NCBI GenBank assembly: GCA_963838795.1
Contig: CAWISL010000001.1
Coordinates: forward strand, 186,001 to 250,000
From: JAIBJN01 sp963838795
Lineage (GTDB): Bacteria; Actinomycetota; Thermoleophilia; Gaiellales; Gaiellaceae
Direction of reading: 5' to 3'
DNA length: 64,000 bases
This document shows, in pieces, positions 8,411 to 16,463 of the stretch. Each line of letters begins with the position of its first letter. The stretch's first letter is position 1. The position numbers and the translations under genes were made by a program. The notes beneath the pieces were generated by a model. That model was not told where the DNA came from. It worked only from the letters and a program-made list of their open reading frames with translations, and searched no databases.

Positions 8411-8572
8411 AACTCGAAGCAGAATGAAGCCTTGTGCCGTCGCAGCGCCCTGGGCGGCGCGCTGCGGCGTCCTCGGTTGCGCCCGTAGCCCCGCTACGGC
8501 CGCGCCCTGCATCCTTGCATCGCACTCACCCAGGACACCGCGTCGGCGAAGCATCATTTCTGATTCGAGTTT
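8411..8572. repeat. Intergenic inverted-repeat element A (162 bp)
   Basis: Imperfect terminal inverted repeats at 8411-8427 and 8554-8572 (AACTCGAAGCAGAATGA against TCATTTCTGATTCGAGTTT) bound a GC-rich palindromic interior. The interior contains CGTAGC/GCTACG (8484-8489, 8493-8498) followed by C-C-C-T-G-C-A-T-C-C-T-T-G-C. The same core, with different terminal repeats, is found in element C at 16297-16463. No coding capacity. It looks like a MITE- or BIME-type element. Its right end touches the next coding frame. Confidence 0.6.
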
Positions 8573-8575
8573 GAG

Positions 8576-9037
8576 CTGAGCGTCCACCGGAACGAGCACT
8601 CGGTCGAGATCGCGGCGTCGCCCGGCCAGGTCTTCCCCTGGCTGGCGGGCTCGGAGCGCCGCTGCCGGTGGATGGGCGCCCTCGTCGAGAGCCAGCCACT
8701 GACCGAAGGGCCGCCCCGGAAGGGCAGCCGCTACCACGACGTGTTCGAAGACCACGGCCAGCGGATCGAGCTCGAGGCCGAGCTCGTCGAGGTGGACGAG
8801 CCGCAGGGGCTCGTCGTGCACCTCACCTCCGACGCCCTCGATGCCACGATCAGGCAGGGGCTCGACGAGGTGGACGGGCGGACACGCGTCACCGCAGCGA
8901 TCGAGACCACCTACACGAAGCTCGCAGCACGTCTGCTTGCCGGCGTCGTGACGCGCCATGCCCAGAAGCAGCTCGAGGCCGACCTCGACCGGCTCAAGGA
9001 GCTCGTCGAGAGCGGCGAGAGCCCGCCCACGCAGTAG
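8576..9037 (+). CDS. SRPBCC (START-like) family protein, start unclear
   Basis: A polyketide-cyclase/START-like small-ligand-binding fold of about 153 residues. The opening strand (S-V-H-R-N-E-H-S-V-E-I-A-A-S-P-x-x-V-F-P-W-L) is the family's usual first beta strand and helix. The long C-terminal helix closes the pocket (residues about 120-150). The open frame begins at 8564, and no ATG, GTG or TTG precedes this conserved start. The CTG at 8576 is used here as a placeholder; the ATG at 8672 would remove the first strand. Element A ends at 8572, so its insertion may have replaced the original start codon. Confidence 0.6.
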   Translation: MSVHRNEHSVEIAASPGQVFPWLAGSERRCRWMGALVESQPLTEGPPRKGSRYHDVFEDHGQRIELEAELVEVDEPQGLVVHLTSDALDATIRQGLDEVDGRTRVTAAIETTYTKLAARLLAGVVTRHAQKQLEADLDRLKELVESGESPPTQ

Positions 9038-9045
9038 GTCGCAGG

Positions 9046-9486
9046 CTAGTCGTCCGCCTCCCGCTCGCGCCTCTCGGCGGTGGAGGGGCCAGTGACGGGC
9101 CCGCCTCCGACAGAAGGCACCTCGCCCTCGCACAGAGTCTCGGTACGGGGTGGCGAGCCGGTTTCGGCGATGTAGGTCACCTTCGCACAGTAGGCGCCGT
9201 CGATCTCGACGGAGGTGGCTTTGACGATCTCCGCGCCGCGCCTGCACGGGAGCTCGACCGCGGGCCCCACCTTGAGGATGACTCCAGGGCAGACGACGTC
9301 ATCGGCCTTCGGTGTCGGCTCGCTCCGAGGACCAGCGATCCGCACCGGCGGATCCCCTTCGGCCTTATCCCGAGCCAGAAGATCCGTCGCCGTGTCGTCG
9401 GCGACCGGGAACCCCGCCGCCAGCGCGGCACCGAAGCACGCAACCGCGAGGGTCAGCAGCAACAGCGGAAGGTGCTTCCTCCTCAT
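9046..9486 (-). CDS. Secreted hypothetical protein
   Basis: A 146-residue protein with a clear signal peptide (basic M-R-R-K-H followed by L-L-L-L-T-L-A-V-A-C-F-G-A-A-L-A-A-G, residues 1-24). The mature part is short, with four Cys (V-V-C-P, L-P-C-R, Y-C-A-K, L-C-E-G) that could form two disulfides, and a charged tail. No family recognised. Converges with the SRPBCC gene 8 bases away. Confidence 0.55.
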   Translation of the reverse strand: MRRKHLPLLLLTLAVACFGAALAAGFPVADDTATDLLARDKAEGDPPVRIAGPRSEPTPKADDVVCPGVILKVGPAVELPCRRGAEIVKATSVEIDGAYCAKVTYIAETGSPPRTETLCEGEVPSVGGGPVTGPSTAERREREADD

Positions 9487-9531
9487 CCCAGACGCCCTCC
9501 AGCATTTCTACGTTACCGGCCCCGCTGTCGG

Positions 9532-10008
9532 TCACAAACCCTGTGCGGGAGGGGCTCGCCGGCCTCCGGTATCGACTCCCACTCGCTGATCCGCGTGCAA
9601 CGTCAGGAGCACGGACGCGACCGCGCAGGCCCCTGCGGCGGCCGTCAGCGCAAGCGGCCCGAGGTTCCGGTCGAGGTGCTCCCACCAGCCGGGGGCGAGC
9701 GCCGTGGCCAAACCGACCCCGCAGAGGGCCTCGACGAGGGCAGCCACTGTCCCCTCGCGTGGTCGCCGAAACCACACGAACGCCACGAGCGCAAGGCCCG
9801 CCGCGAAGGCGCCGACGCCGGCGGCCGCTACGAGGTTCCATTGCCAGGCGTCGTGCGTCTGCCGCCAGCCGTCGCCTGTGCACGCGTCGTCGCAACGCAA
9901 GCTGAGACCCCACACCAAGCCCGCAAGCAACGCCCACCACGACCACACCCAGGCCACTGCGGCGCCCAGGAGGGCAACGACGCGGCGTGTCCGAGCGGAG
10001 GCGGCCAC
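9532..10008 (-). CDS. Four-helix membrane protein of unknown function
   Basis: A 158-residue protein with about four transmembrane helices: residues about 10-36 (V-V-A-L-L-G-A-A-V-A-W-V-W-S-W-W), 58-80, 85-105 and 118-140. A small extracytoplasmic loop has two Cys (L-R-C-D-D-A-C). No family recognised. Same strand as the secreted gene at 9046-9486, 45 bases upstream of it, so possibly an operon. Confidence 0.5.
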   Translation of the reverse strand: MAASARTRRVVALLGAAVAWVWSWWALLAGLVWGLSLRCDDACTGDGWRQTHDAWQWNLVAAAGVGAFAAGLALVAFVWFRRPREGTVAALVEALCGVGLATALAPGWWEHLDRNLGPLALTAAAGACAVASVLLTLHADQRVGVDTGGRRAPPAQGL

Positions 10009-10187
10009 GGCTGATGTATCGGCCCAGGGCGTCCGTTCGCTGAGAGCTCAGCCTTGGACCGATCGACCACCCCCGGACAGGTAGCCGATCAGGCATCTGC
10101 TCCATCCTGAGAGGGTGATTGACTCTCTGCGCAGGCTGACCCAGCATGAGAGTCCCAGCTTCCGAACGTGAACCGAACGATGCCGCA

Positions 10188-11570
10188 ATGACAGTTCGTC
10201 GCGCACTTGCGCTCGGGCTCGTGCTCGCGCTAGGCGTTGCCGTGCTTCCTGCCGCGGCCGAGCGGCCCAGCAAGCCGAGCGGCGCGAGCTTCAGGGACCT
10301 GACCCTCGTGGGCGAGACGGGCGACAGCCGCCCGGTCGAGACCTTCGCCGAGGCGTTCTTCACGGATGCGGCCTTCCAGGGCCACTACGCCTACCAGGGC
10401 ACCTGGAACGGCGGCTTTCGCATCGTCGACATCTCGAGGCCGTGGCGGCCGGAGCCGGTCGCCGAAGTGGACTGCGGCACCTTCCAAGGGGACATCGGCG
10501 TTTACGGCGACCTCGTCTTCCGCTCGATCGACACGCCGGTCGCGGCCGCGACCGCCGAGGAGACCTGCGACGCGCCGCTCGCCGCCTCGGGCTTCGAGGG
10601 CATCCAGATCTTCGAGGTGAGGAAGCCGTGGCGCGCCGACGCGGGCGACCTCGTCGCCGCCGTCCCCACGGACTGCGGCTCCCACACGCACACCGTCGTG
10701 CCCGATCGGGCCAACGACCGCGTCCTCCTCTACGTCTCGAACAGCGCCACCGCGCCCGAGTACAACAACGACCCGGTCTGGCGGCACGAGTGCTCCCCCG
10801 AGCACGACAAGTTCCAGATCGTCTCGGTGCCGCTCGATGACCCCGAGGACGCGGAGGTGATCGCGGACGTCCCGCTCGACGGCGGTCACTCGTGCCACGA
10901 CATCGGCGTGCTGCTTACGAAGTGGAGGAAGCTGGCGGCCTGCGCCGGCATGCAGGGGATCGTCTTCGACATCTCCGACCTCGACGAGCCGCAGCGTCTG
11001 AGCTCGTTCACGCGTCCAGGCGTCCCGAGCTGGCACTCCGCCATGCTCTCGAAGGACGGCTCGGTCACCGCTCTGGGCTGGGAGCCCGGCGGCGGGGTCG
11101 CCGCCGAGTGCGAGGCGGGCGATCCAGACTTCTACAAGAGCATCTTCTTCTACGACACTGCCTCCGGCGAGCAGCTCGGCAAGTGGGTGCTTCCGCGGGC
11201 CCAGTCGGCGCAGGAGAACTGCACGATCCACAACTACAGCGTGATCCCGACCCGGCACCGCGACCTGCTCTCGGTCGGCGCGTACCAGGCGGGAACCTAC
11301 GTGGTCGACTTCACCGACCCGGCGCATCCGAAGACCGTCGCCTGGTACGACCCGCCGCCGCTCGATCCGACCGCGCTGACTGTGGGCGGCTCGTGGGGAA
11401 GCTACTGGTACAACGGCTTCGTCTACGAGAGCGACATCACCAAGGGGCTCAACGTCTACAGGCTCGAGGACCGGTTCGTGAAGGCGAAGGCGGACCGTCT
11501 GCAGCTCCTCAATCCCCAGACGCTGATCCGGGAGCAGGGCTGGCGCAAGAAGCACCGCTGGCGCTGGTAG
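10188..11570 (+). CDS. Secreted LVIVD-repeat protein
   Basis: From ATG 10188, 460 residues: a signal peptide (T-V-R-R-A-L-A-L-G-L-V-L-A-L-G-V-A-V-L-P-A) and then repeated blade-like units with the LVIVD pattern: F-R-I-V-D-I-S-R-P-W-R-P, I-Q-I-F-E-V-R-K-P-W-R, I-V-F-D-I-S-D-L-D-E-P, Y-V-V-D-F-T-D-P-A-H-P-K. Several His and Asp/Cys residues are conserved between blades (C-G-S-H-T-H-T, G-G-H-S-C-H-D-I-G). LVIVD proteins are probably extracellular beta-propellers with unproven roles. An earlier ATG (10146) exists, but the signal peptide supports 10188. A second, larger LVIVD protein lies at 26215. Confidence 0.75.
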   Translation: MTVRRALALGLVLALGVAVLPAAAERPSKPSGASFRDLTLVGETGDSRPVETFAEAFFTDAAFQGHYAYQGTWNGGFRIVDISRPWRPEPVAEVDCGTFQGDIGVYGDLVFRSIDTPVAAATAEETCDAPLAASGFEGIQIFEVRKPWRADAGDLVAAVPTDCGSHTHTVVPDRANDRVLLYVSNSATAPEYNNDPVWRHECSPEHDKFQIVSVPLDDPEDAEVIADVPLDGGHSCHDIGVLLTKWRKLAACAGMQGIVFDISDLDEPQRLSSFTRPGVPSWHSAMLSKDGSVTALGWEPGGGVAAECEAGDPDFYKSIFFYDTASGEQLGKWVLPRAQSAQENCTIHNYSVIPTRHRDLLSVGAYQAGTYVVDFTDPAHPKTVAWYDPPPLDPTALTVGGSWGSYWYNGFVYESDITKGLNVYRLEDRFVKAKADRLQLLNPQTLIREQGWRKKHRWRW

Positions 11571-11630
11571 TCCGGGCGCGACCGGCTAGTCACCTTACGC
11601 TCGCTGTCAGGTAAGCCTTACAATCCCCAT

Positions 11631-11897
11631 GTGGACGAGGCCTCGAGCTTCCGCGAGTGCCGCTGGCAGCGGTTCGAGCTGGCGTTCGTGGCCTGGCTCG
11701 AGACCCCCGAAGGCCGCTTCGCCGAGTTCTGCGCCTGCCGGCAGCGCGAGAACGCGGAGCGCCGGGCGCTTCTTCGCCGCGTCGCGCTCGCGTCCTCGGT
11801 CCTCCCGATCGCCTGCGTCACCTGTGCGCTTCGCCTGGCGCTCGTCTCCGACGGTCGGCCCGCTGACCACGTGCTCGACGAGCTCCTGACGGGCTAA
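11631..11897 (+). CDS. Small hypothetical protein
   Basis: An 88-residue protein from GTG 11631. Aromatic- and Arg-rich N-terminus (F-R-E-C-R-W-Q-R-F-E-L-A-F-V-A-W-L-E), a C-A-C pair near residue 34, and one hydrophobic segment near residues 52-68 (A-L-A-S-S-V-L-P-I-A-C-V-T-C-A-L). Codon use looks coding. Family not recognised, and the start is uncertain. Confidence 0.4.
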   Translation: MDEASSFRECRWQRFELAFVAWLETPEGRFAEFCACRQRENAERRALLRRVALASSVLPIACVTCALRLALVSDGRPADHVLDELLTG

Positions 11898-11964
11898 CCC
11901 TCAGTGCAGGGAACATTCAGGCCGCTCCCCCGGTCGAACGACGAAACGAGATCGGGAGGACGAG

Positions 11965-12741
11965 ATGAGATCCGCAATCGCAGCCGCCGTCGTGCTCACC
12001 GCCGCCATCCTGGCGGCAGGGTGCGCAGGCGACGACCGGGACACCGACGCCACCGCCGCCGGAGCGCCCGGGGAGCTCGCCGCGGCGGGCCTCTCCGCCG
12101 AGTCGCTCGGCGCCGGTGGAGCCGCGGTCACCGCGGCCGGCATCACGGTCGTCGGCACCGGGTCGGTCACCACGTCTCCCGACACAGCCGAGTGGTCGTT
12201 CGGCGTCCAGACGAGCGCCGACTCGGCGTCGGCCGCTCTCGGCGCGAACTCGGAGGCGATGAATCGGGTCGTCGCGGCGCTCAAGGACGCGGGCATCTCC
12301 GGGGACGACCTCCGGACCGAGCAGGTCTCGGTCTATCCGCGGACGAGCGACGACGGGATCTCGATCGTCGGCTACGACGCCTCGAACTCCGTGCGGGCGA
12401 CCATCCACGACCTCGATCGGGCGGGCGGGATCGTCGACGCGGCCGTCGCGGCCGGCGCGAACCAGGTCTGGGGGCCGAGCCTGACGGTCTCGGACGCCGA
12501 GGCCCAGTACCGCGCCGCCGTCGACGCGGCCTTCGACGACGCTCGCACGCGAGCCGAAGCGATCGCGGAGAAGGCGGGCGTCACCCTCGGCGCGCCGGTC
12601 GCGATCGTCGAGGGAGGTGGAGGAGCCCCGATCCCCTACTACCCTGGCGCCATGGCCGAAGCCGCCGCTGCCGACGTCGCCGTCGAGCCGGGGACGCAGG
12701 ACGTGGGAGCGTCGCTCACGGTCACGTTTGCCATCTCCTGA
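11965..12741 (+). CDS. SIMPL-domain (DUF541) lipoprotein
   Basis: 258 residues. A lipoprotein signal (A-A-I-L-A-A-G-C, lipidated Cys about residue 20) is followed by an acidic/Ala-rich linker and then the SIMPL domain from about residue 58: I-T-V-V-G-T-G-S-V-T-T-S-P-D-T-A-E-W-S-F-G-V-Q, then S-V-Y-P-R-T-S and the later A-x-A-R-A-E-A-I-A-E-K-A-G-V. It should sit on the outer face of the membrane. The family (BP26/OMP28-like) has no firmly known biochemical role. The RBS GGGAGG precedes the ATG. Confidence 0.8.
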   Translation: MRSAIAAAVVLTAAILAAGCAGDDRDTDATAAGAPGELAAAGLSAESLGAGGAAVTAAGITVVGTGSVTTSPDTAEWSFGVQTSADSASAALGANSEAMNRVVAALKDAGISGDDLRTEQVSVYPRTSDDGISIVGYDASNSVRATIHDLDRAGGIVDAAVAAGANQVWGPSLTVSDAEAQYRAAVDAAFDDARTRAEAIAEKAGVTLGAPVAIVEGGGGAPIPYYPGAMAEAAAADVAVEPGTQDVGASLTVTFAIS

Positions 12742-12856
12742 CGCTCGTCCAAGTCGGGGGTTAGCCGCACCGCGGGACGCGGGCTGGCTCGGCGGCGGCG
12801 CCCCCGCGCTCGAGCGACCATTCGTGTAGTCGAATCGAGATTCAGGAGAGACACCA

Positions 12857-13084
12857 ATGAGCTCCGCTCCCGCATACGCACTCAAGCTCCACGCACCCGC
12901 AGAGGCCCACGTCGGCGGCTTCAACGCCCAGCTCCTCAACGTCACGTTCGAGGCGCCGGACGGGACGCGCCGCTCCGCGATCGGCGGCGGCGAGAGCGTG
13001 CCCGAGGCGATCGCGGCCGCCCGCGCCGAGCTGCCCGCCGGCACCTGGACGCTGGTTCGCTGGAGCCCGCTCTACGGCGAGTAG
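12857..13084 (+). CDS. Small conserved-looking hypothetical protein
   Basis: A 75-residue soluble protein, ATG 12857 with AGGAGA upstream. A short beta-rich sequence (Y-A-L-K-L-H-A, F-N-A-Q-L-L-N-V-T-F-E-A) is followed by a helix with V-P-E-A-I-A-A-A-R-A-E-L-P and a W-T-L-V-R-W-S-P-L-Y-G-E end. No family recognised. Confidence 0.5.
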   Translation: MSSAPAYALKLHAPAEAHVGGFNAQLLNVTFEAPDGTRRSAIGGGESVPEAIAAARAELPAGTWTLVRWSPLYGE

Positions 13085-13236
13085 GCGGCGGCCTGCGACC
13101 GTCCGCGTGCGAAGCCGCAAAGGACCCGAGCCGGCAGGAGCGATCACGCGGATGTTGAACACGGCCGGAGCGTGCGCCCGGCGGCGCTTGTACCGGACGC
13201 ACGGCTCTCGTCCGACCGCAGACACAGGAGGGTTTC

Positions 13237-13416
13237 ATGGAGGTGCTTCTCTGGCTTATCGGCCTCGCGATCGCCATCGCGATCGCGGCCGTCTGCTACC
13301 GCATCGCCGAGGGGAAAGGGAGAAGCGGGGTGCTCTGGGGGATCATCGGCTTCTTCTTCCCGATCATCGGGCTGATCATCGTCTTCGTCCTCTCCGACAA
13401 GCGGGCGAGCGTCTAG
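13237..13416 (+). CDS. 59-residue double-span membrane peptide
   Basis: ATG 13237 with a good ribosome-binding site (ACAGGAGGG, 8 bases upstream) gives a 59-residue protein with two hydrophobic helices. Residues 3-20 (V-L-L-W-L-I-G-L-A-I-A-I-A-I-A-A-V) and 33-52 (V-L-W-G-I-I-G-F-F-F-P-I-I-G-L-I-I-V-F-V-L) flank a basic hinge (G-K-G-R-S-G). The G-x-x-x-P-x-x-G-L pattern is common in small phospholipase-D-nuclease-N-like or superinfection-immunity-like membrane proteins, but no assignment is safe. Its stop codon overlaps the left arm of repeat element B. Confidence 0.6.
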   Translation: MEVLLWLIGLAIAIAIAAVCYRIAEGKGRSGVLWGIIGFFFPIIGLIIVFVLSDKRASV

Positions 13417-13469
13417 GAGGGGTTGGCGAAATAGAGCACGGCACAGCGGCTATTTCGTCAGACCCTCCT
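13415..13469. repeat. Intergenic inverted-repeat element B (55 bp)
   Basis: The 20-bp arms 13415-13434 and 13450-13469 (AGGAGGGGTTGGCGAAATAG against an imperfect inverse copy) flank a 15-nt centre. The arms and the adjoining G-C-C-G-C-T-G-T-G-C-C-G are shared with element C, so B looks like an internally deleted copy. It spans the stop codons of both flanking convergent genes and could act as a bidirectional terminator. Confidence 0.65.
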
Positions 13470-14644
13470 AGCTGGTCGCGGTCTCTCGGCGGGCGAGGAG
13501 CACCCCCAGCAAGGGGTAGATCAGCACGGACGCCATCCCGGCGCCGACGAGCGCGGCGGCCACATCCGTGTCGATCTCGCCCCGCTCCTTGCCGACCTCG
13601 ATCACCGCGACGATCAGCGGGAGCCCGGTTGCGCTGAAGAGCGCGAGCGCCGCGGTCCCGCGGGCGCTCAACTCGCGCGCTGAGAGGAGCGCCGACGATC
13701 CTCGAGTGACGAGGAGCAGCACGAAGAAAGACGCCGGCGAGCGCCAGGCCGGCACCCGTCAGCAGCCCGTCGAGGTCGAAGTCCATCCCCGTGGCGATGA
13801 AGAAGACCGGGATCAGCAAGCCGTAGCCGATCGTGGCGATGCGGGGAAGCACTTGCTCCCCGGTCTCGCCTTGAGTGACGAGGCCGATTATCAGGCCGGC
13901 GGCGAACGCCCCGAGGACGAAGTCGAAGTCGAGCTTGTCGGCGAGGAGGACGAGCACCGCGAGCAGTGCGACGGAGAGGCGGACGGCGAGCTGTCCGCTC
14001 TTGTTCACCGTCTCGCGCGCGATTGAGATGATCCGCGGCGGTCGGAAGTGGACGGCGATTCCCGCGGCGCCGGCGACGACGAGGCCGAAGCCGAGCAGGA
14101 GGACGATGCTCGCCGTCGTCGCGTGCGCTCCCGTGAGGAAGAGCGAGATGACGACGATCGGCCAGAACTCGCCCGCGACGGCGGCCCCGAGCGTGTGCTG
14201 ACCGAGGGGCGAGGGCAGGACGCCGGCGTCGGAGAGGATCGGAACGAGCGTGCCGAGCGCCGTCGTGGCCAAGGCGACCGCGAGCAGCCAGCCTGACGCC
14301 GGGACGCCGGCGGCTTCGAGCGCGAAGCCCGCCGCTGCACCGAGCGCGATCGAGATGCCCCAGCCGAGCGATCCGCGGGCGAGGATCCGCCGTGGCACGG
14401 CGCTGTGGATCACCTCGATGCCTGCCAGGAAGAAGAGGAAGACGAGCCCGAACGCGGAGAGGAACTCGATGTAGCGGTCGGTCTCGGCGAGGTCGAGGAC
14501 GTCGGGGCCGATGATGATGCCGAGGAGGATCTCGACGACGACGGTCGGCAGGATCAGCCGGGTGCTCAGCCGCGAGACGATCGTTGCCAGGGCGGCCGCG
14601 CAGAAGACGAGCGCGAGCGAGACGAGGTCAGGCGCGCTCTCCAC
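13468..14644 (-). CDS. Cation:proton antiporter (CPA2, KefB-like), frameshifted
   Basis: An integral membrane exchanger of about 392 residues with 11-13 hydrophobic helices. Typical helix sequences are L-P-T-V-V-V-E-I-L-L-G-I-I-I-G-P near the N-terminus and D-F-D-F-V-L-G-A-F-A-A-G-L-I in the middle. The frame changes near 13730, after L-T-G-A-G-L-A-L-A; the last helices (F-F-V-L-L-L-V-T-R-G, A-A-L-A-L-F-S-A-T-G-L-P-L-I) and the stop at 13468 are in the next frame. There is no C-terminal TrkA domain. Substrate (Na+, K+) unknown. Divergent from murJ. Confidence 0.75.
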
Positions 14645-14735
14645 TCCACCTCGTCTCCGCCTCCGGGTCGGGGATGGCGACGGGGTCGGCCCCCGGCCAC
14701 CTGTCGCGTGCGCTCATGCTCGTATACTCGCCGGG

Positions 14736-16298
14736 ATGAGCGAGGGCGGCCAGGCGCGTCGGCTTGCGCGCTCGACGGCGACGTTCACCCTCGCAACGGG
14801 CCTCTCCCGCGCCCTCGGCCTCGTCCGCGAGATCGTCGCCGCCTACTTCTTCGGCGTCTCGGGGAAGATCAACGCCTTCACGATCGCCTCGCAGATCCCG
14901 AGCCTCGCGCGAGCCTTCGTCGGGGACGCTGCCCTCTCCGGCGCCTTCGTGCCCGTCTTCAGCGAGCTCCTGGCGAAGGAGGAGAAGGCGCGTGCCTGGC
15001 GGGTCGCCTCCACGATCTTCTGGCTCGTCCTGATCGGGGTCTCGGCGCTCACCGCGATCCTCATCCTGATCGCGCCGCTCCTGATCCTCCCCTTCGGCGA
15101 CCCGGGCGGCGACCCCGACCTCGCCGTCGAGCTGACACGGATCATGATGCCGATCGTCGCGCTCGTGACGATCTCGGGGATCGTCGTCGGGATCCTGAAC
15201 GCCCACGACCACTTCACGGTCCCTGCCCTCGCCCCGGTCGCGTGGAACGTCGTCATCATCGGCGGGCTCCTCGTCTTCGTCCCGCTCGTCGAGGGGGAGT
15301 CGGCCGAGCTAATCGTCTACGCCGTCGCCACGCTCGTGGGCGCCGCCGTCCAGCTCCTGCTCCCGGTCCCCTGGCTTCGGGGCCTGGACGGCAGGCTCCG
15401 GGCCGTCGTCGACTGGCGCGACCCGGCAGTGAAGCGCTTCTTCGTGCTGATGCTGCCCGTGACGCTCACGCTCGGGCTGATCAACATCAACGTCTTCGTG
15501 AACATGCTCTTCGCCTCGCGGCTGGTCGACCCCGAGCTGGCGCCGACTGCGATCGAGAAGGCGTTCCGCGTCTACATGCTTCCGCAGGGGATGTTCTCGG
15601 TCGCTGTCGTTACCGTGCTCTTTCCCACGCTCTCGCGCTTCGCCGCCGTCGGGAACCTGCCGTCGTTCAGGATCACGCTGGACGCAGGCCTGCGCCAGAT
15701 CGCCTTCCTGCTCCTCCCGGCCAGCGCGGTCGGCGCGGTGCTCGCCCAGCCGATCATCAGGCTTCTCTACGAGCGCGGAGCCTTCACCGCGGACAACACG
15801 GTCGTCGTCGCGCAATGCCTGGCCGCGTTCTCGCTCGGCCTCATGTTCAACGGCTGGATGCTCCTGCTCTCCCGCGGCTTCTACAGCCTGCAGCGCAACT
15901 GGGTGCCCACCGCGGTGGCGCTGGGCACCGTGGGTCTGAACGCCGTGCTCAACACGATCCTCTATCGGGTCGGAGTCTGGGGAATCCCCCTGGCCACCTC
16001 GCTCGTCAACATCGTCGGGGTCGGTCTGCTGCTCTTCGCCATGCGCCGGAGCCCGGGCCTGGCGTCGCCGCGGCTCGTCGCTGCCTCGGTCGCGCGAATC
16101 CTGCTCGCCTCGGGAATCGCGGCGGCCGCTGCCTTCGGCGCCTGGTGGCTCCTCGACGACGTGCTCGGCCGGTCGCTTCCGGCCGAGATCGTCTCCCTCG
16201 CGGCCGCGCTGGCCGCTGGCGGGGCGGTCTACCTCGCCACGGCGCGCCTCCTCGGCGTCCGGGAGCTCGAGGCGCTGCGCGCGCTCCGGCGGCAGTAG
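14736..16298 (+). CDS. murJ: Lipid II flippase MurJ
   Basis: A 520-residue MOP-superfamily transporter with about 14 helices that moves lipid-linked peptidoglycan precursor across the membrane. Recognisable MurJ signatures: G-L-x-R-E-I-x-x-A-x-x-F-G near residue 27, A-F-V-P-V-F-S near residue 72, and a late motif P-T-L-S-R-F-A. ATG 14736 gives the usual N-terminus, with R-S-T-A-T-F-T-L-A-T. It faces the murT-gatD operon, whose products amidate lipid II, so the locus is devoted to precursor finishing and export. Repeat element C separates the two. Confidence 0.93.
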   Translation: MSEGGQARRLARSTATFTLATGLSRALGLVREIVAAYFFGVSGKINAFTIASQIPSLARAFVGDAALSGAFVPVFSELLAKEEKARAWRVASTIFWLVLIGVSALTAILILIAPLLILPFGDPGGDPDLAVELTRIMMPIVALVTISGIVVGILNAHDHFTVPALAPVAWNVVIIGGLLVFVPLVEGESAELIVYAVATLVGAAVQLLLPVPWLRGLDGRLRAVVDWRDPAVKRFFVLMLPVTLTLGLININVFVNMLFASRLVDPELAPTAIEKAFRVYMLPQGMFSVAVVTVLFPTLSRFAAVGNLPSFRITLDAGLRQIAFLLLPASAVGAVLAQPIIRLLYERGAFTADNTVVVAQCLAAFSLGLMFNGWMLLLSRGFYSLQRNWVPTAVALGTVGLNAVLNTILYRVGVWGIPLATSLVNIVGVGLLLFAMRRSPGLASPRLVAASVARILLASGIAAAAAFGAWWLLDDVLGRSLPAEIVSLAAALAAGGAVYLATARLLGVRELEALRALRRQ

Positions 16299-16463
16299 GA
16301 GGGGTTGGCGAAATAGCCGCTGTGCCGCCGGGCCGCGCTGCTCGCCCCGAGGGCTGCGTTCTCGGTCGCGCCCGTAGCTTCGGCTACGAGCGCTCCCTGC
16401 GTCCTTGCCTCGGAACGACCATCGCACCCCGGCGACGAGCACTATTCCGCCAAACCCTCTGCT
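16297..16463. repeat. Intergenic inverted-repeat element C (167 bp)
   Basis: Left arm 16297-16316 (AGGAGGGGTTGGCGAAATAG) and right arm 16442-16463 (inverse, a few mismatches) enclose a palindromic core. The centre is CGTAGC-TTCG-GCTACG at 16373-16388, then C-C-C-T-G-C-G-T-C-C-T-T-G-C. It occupies the whole gap between the convergent murJ and gatD and overlaps both stop codons. Same arms as element B, same core as element A. Confidence 0.7.

Noticed and set aside
8668..10014. A 448-residue open frame on the plus strand
   Set aside because: It lies over the SRPBCC, secreted and membrane protein genes in another frame and is Arg/Pro-rich with no motif.
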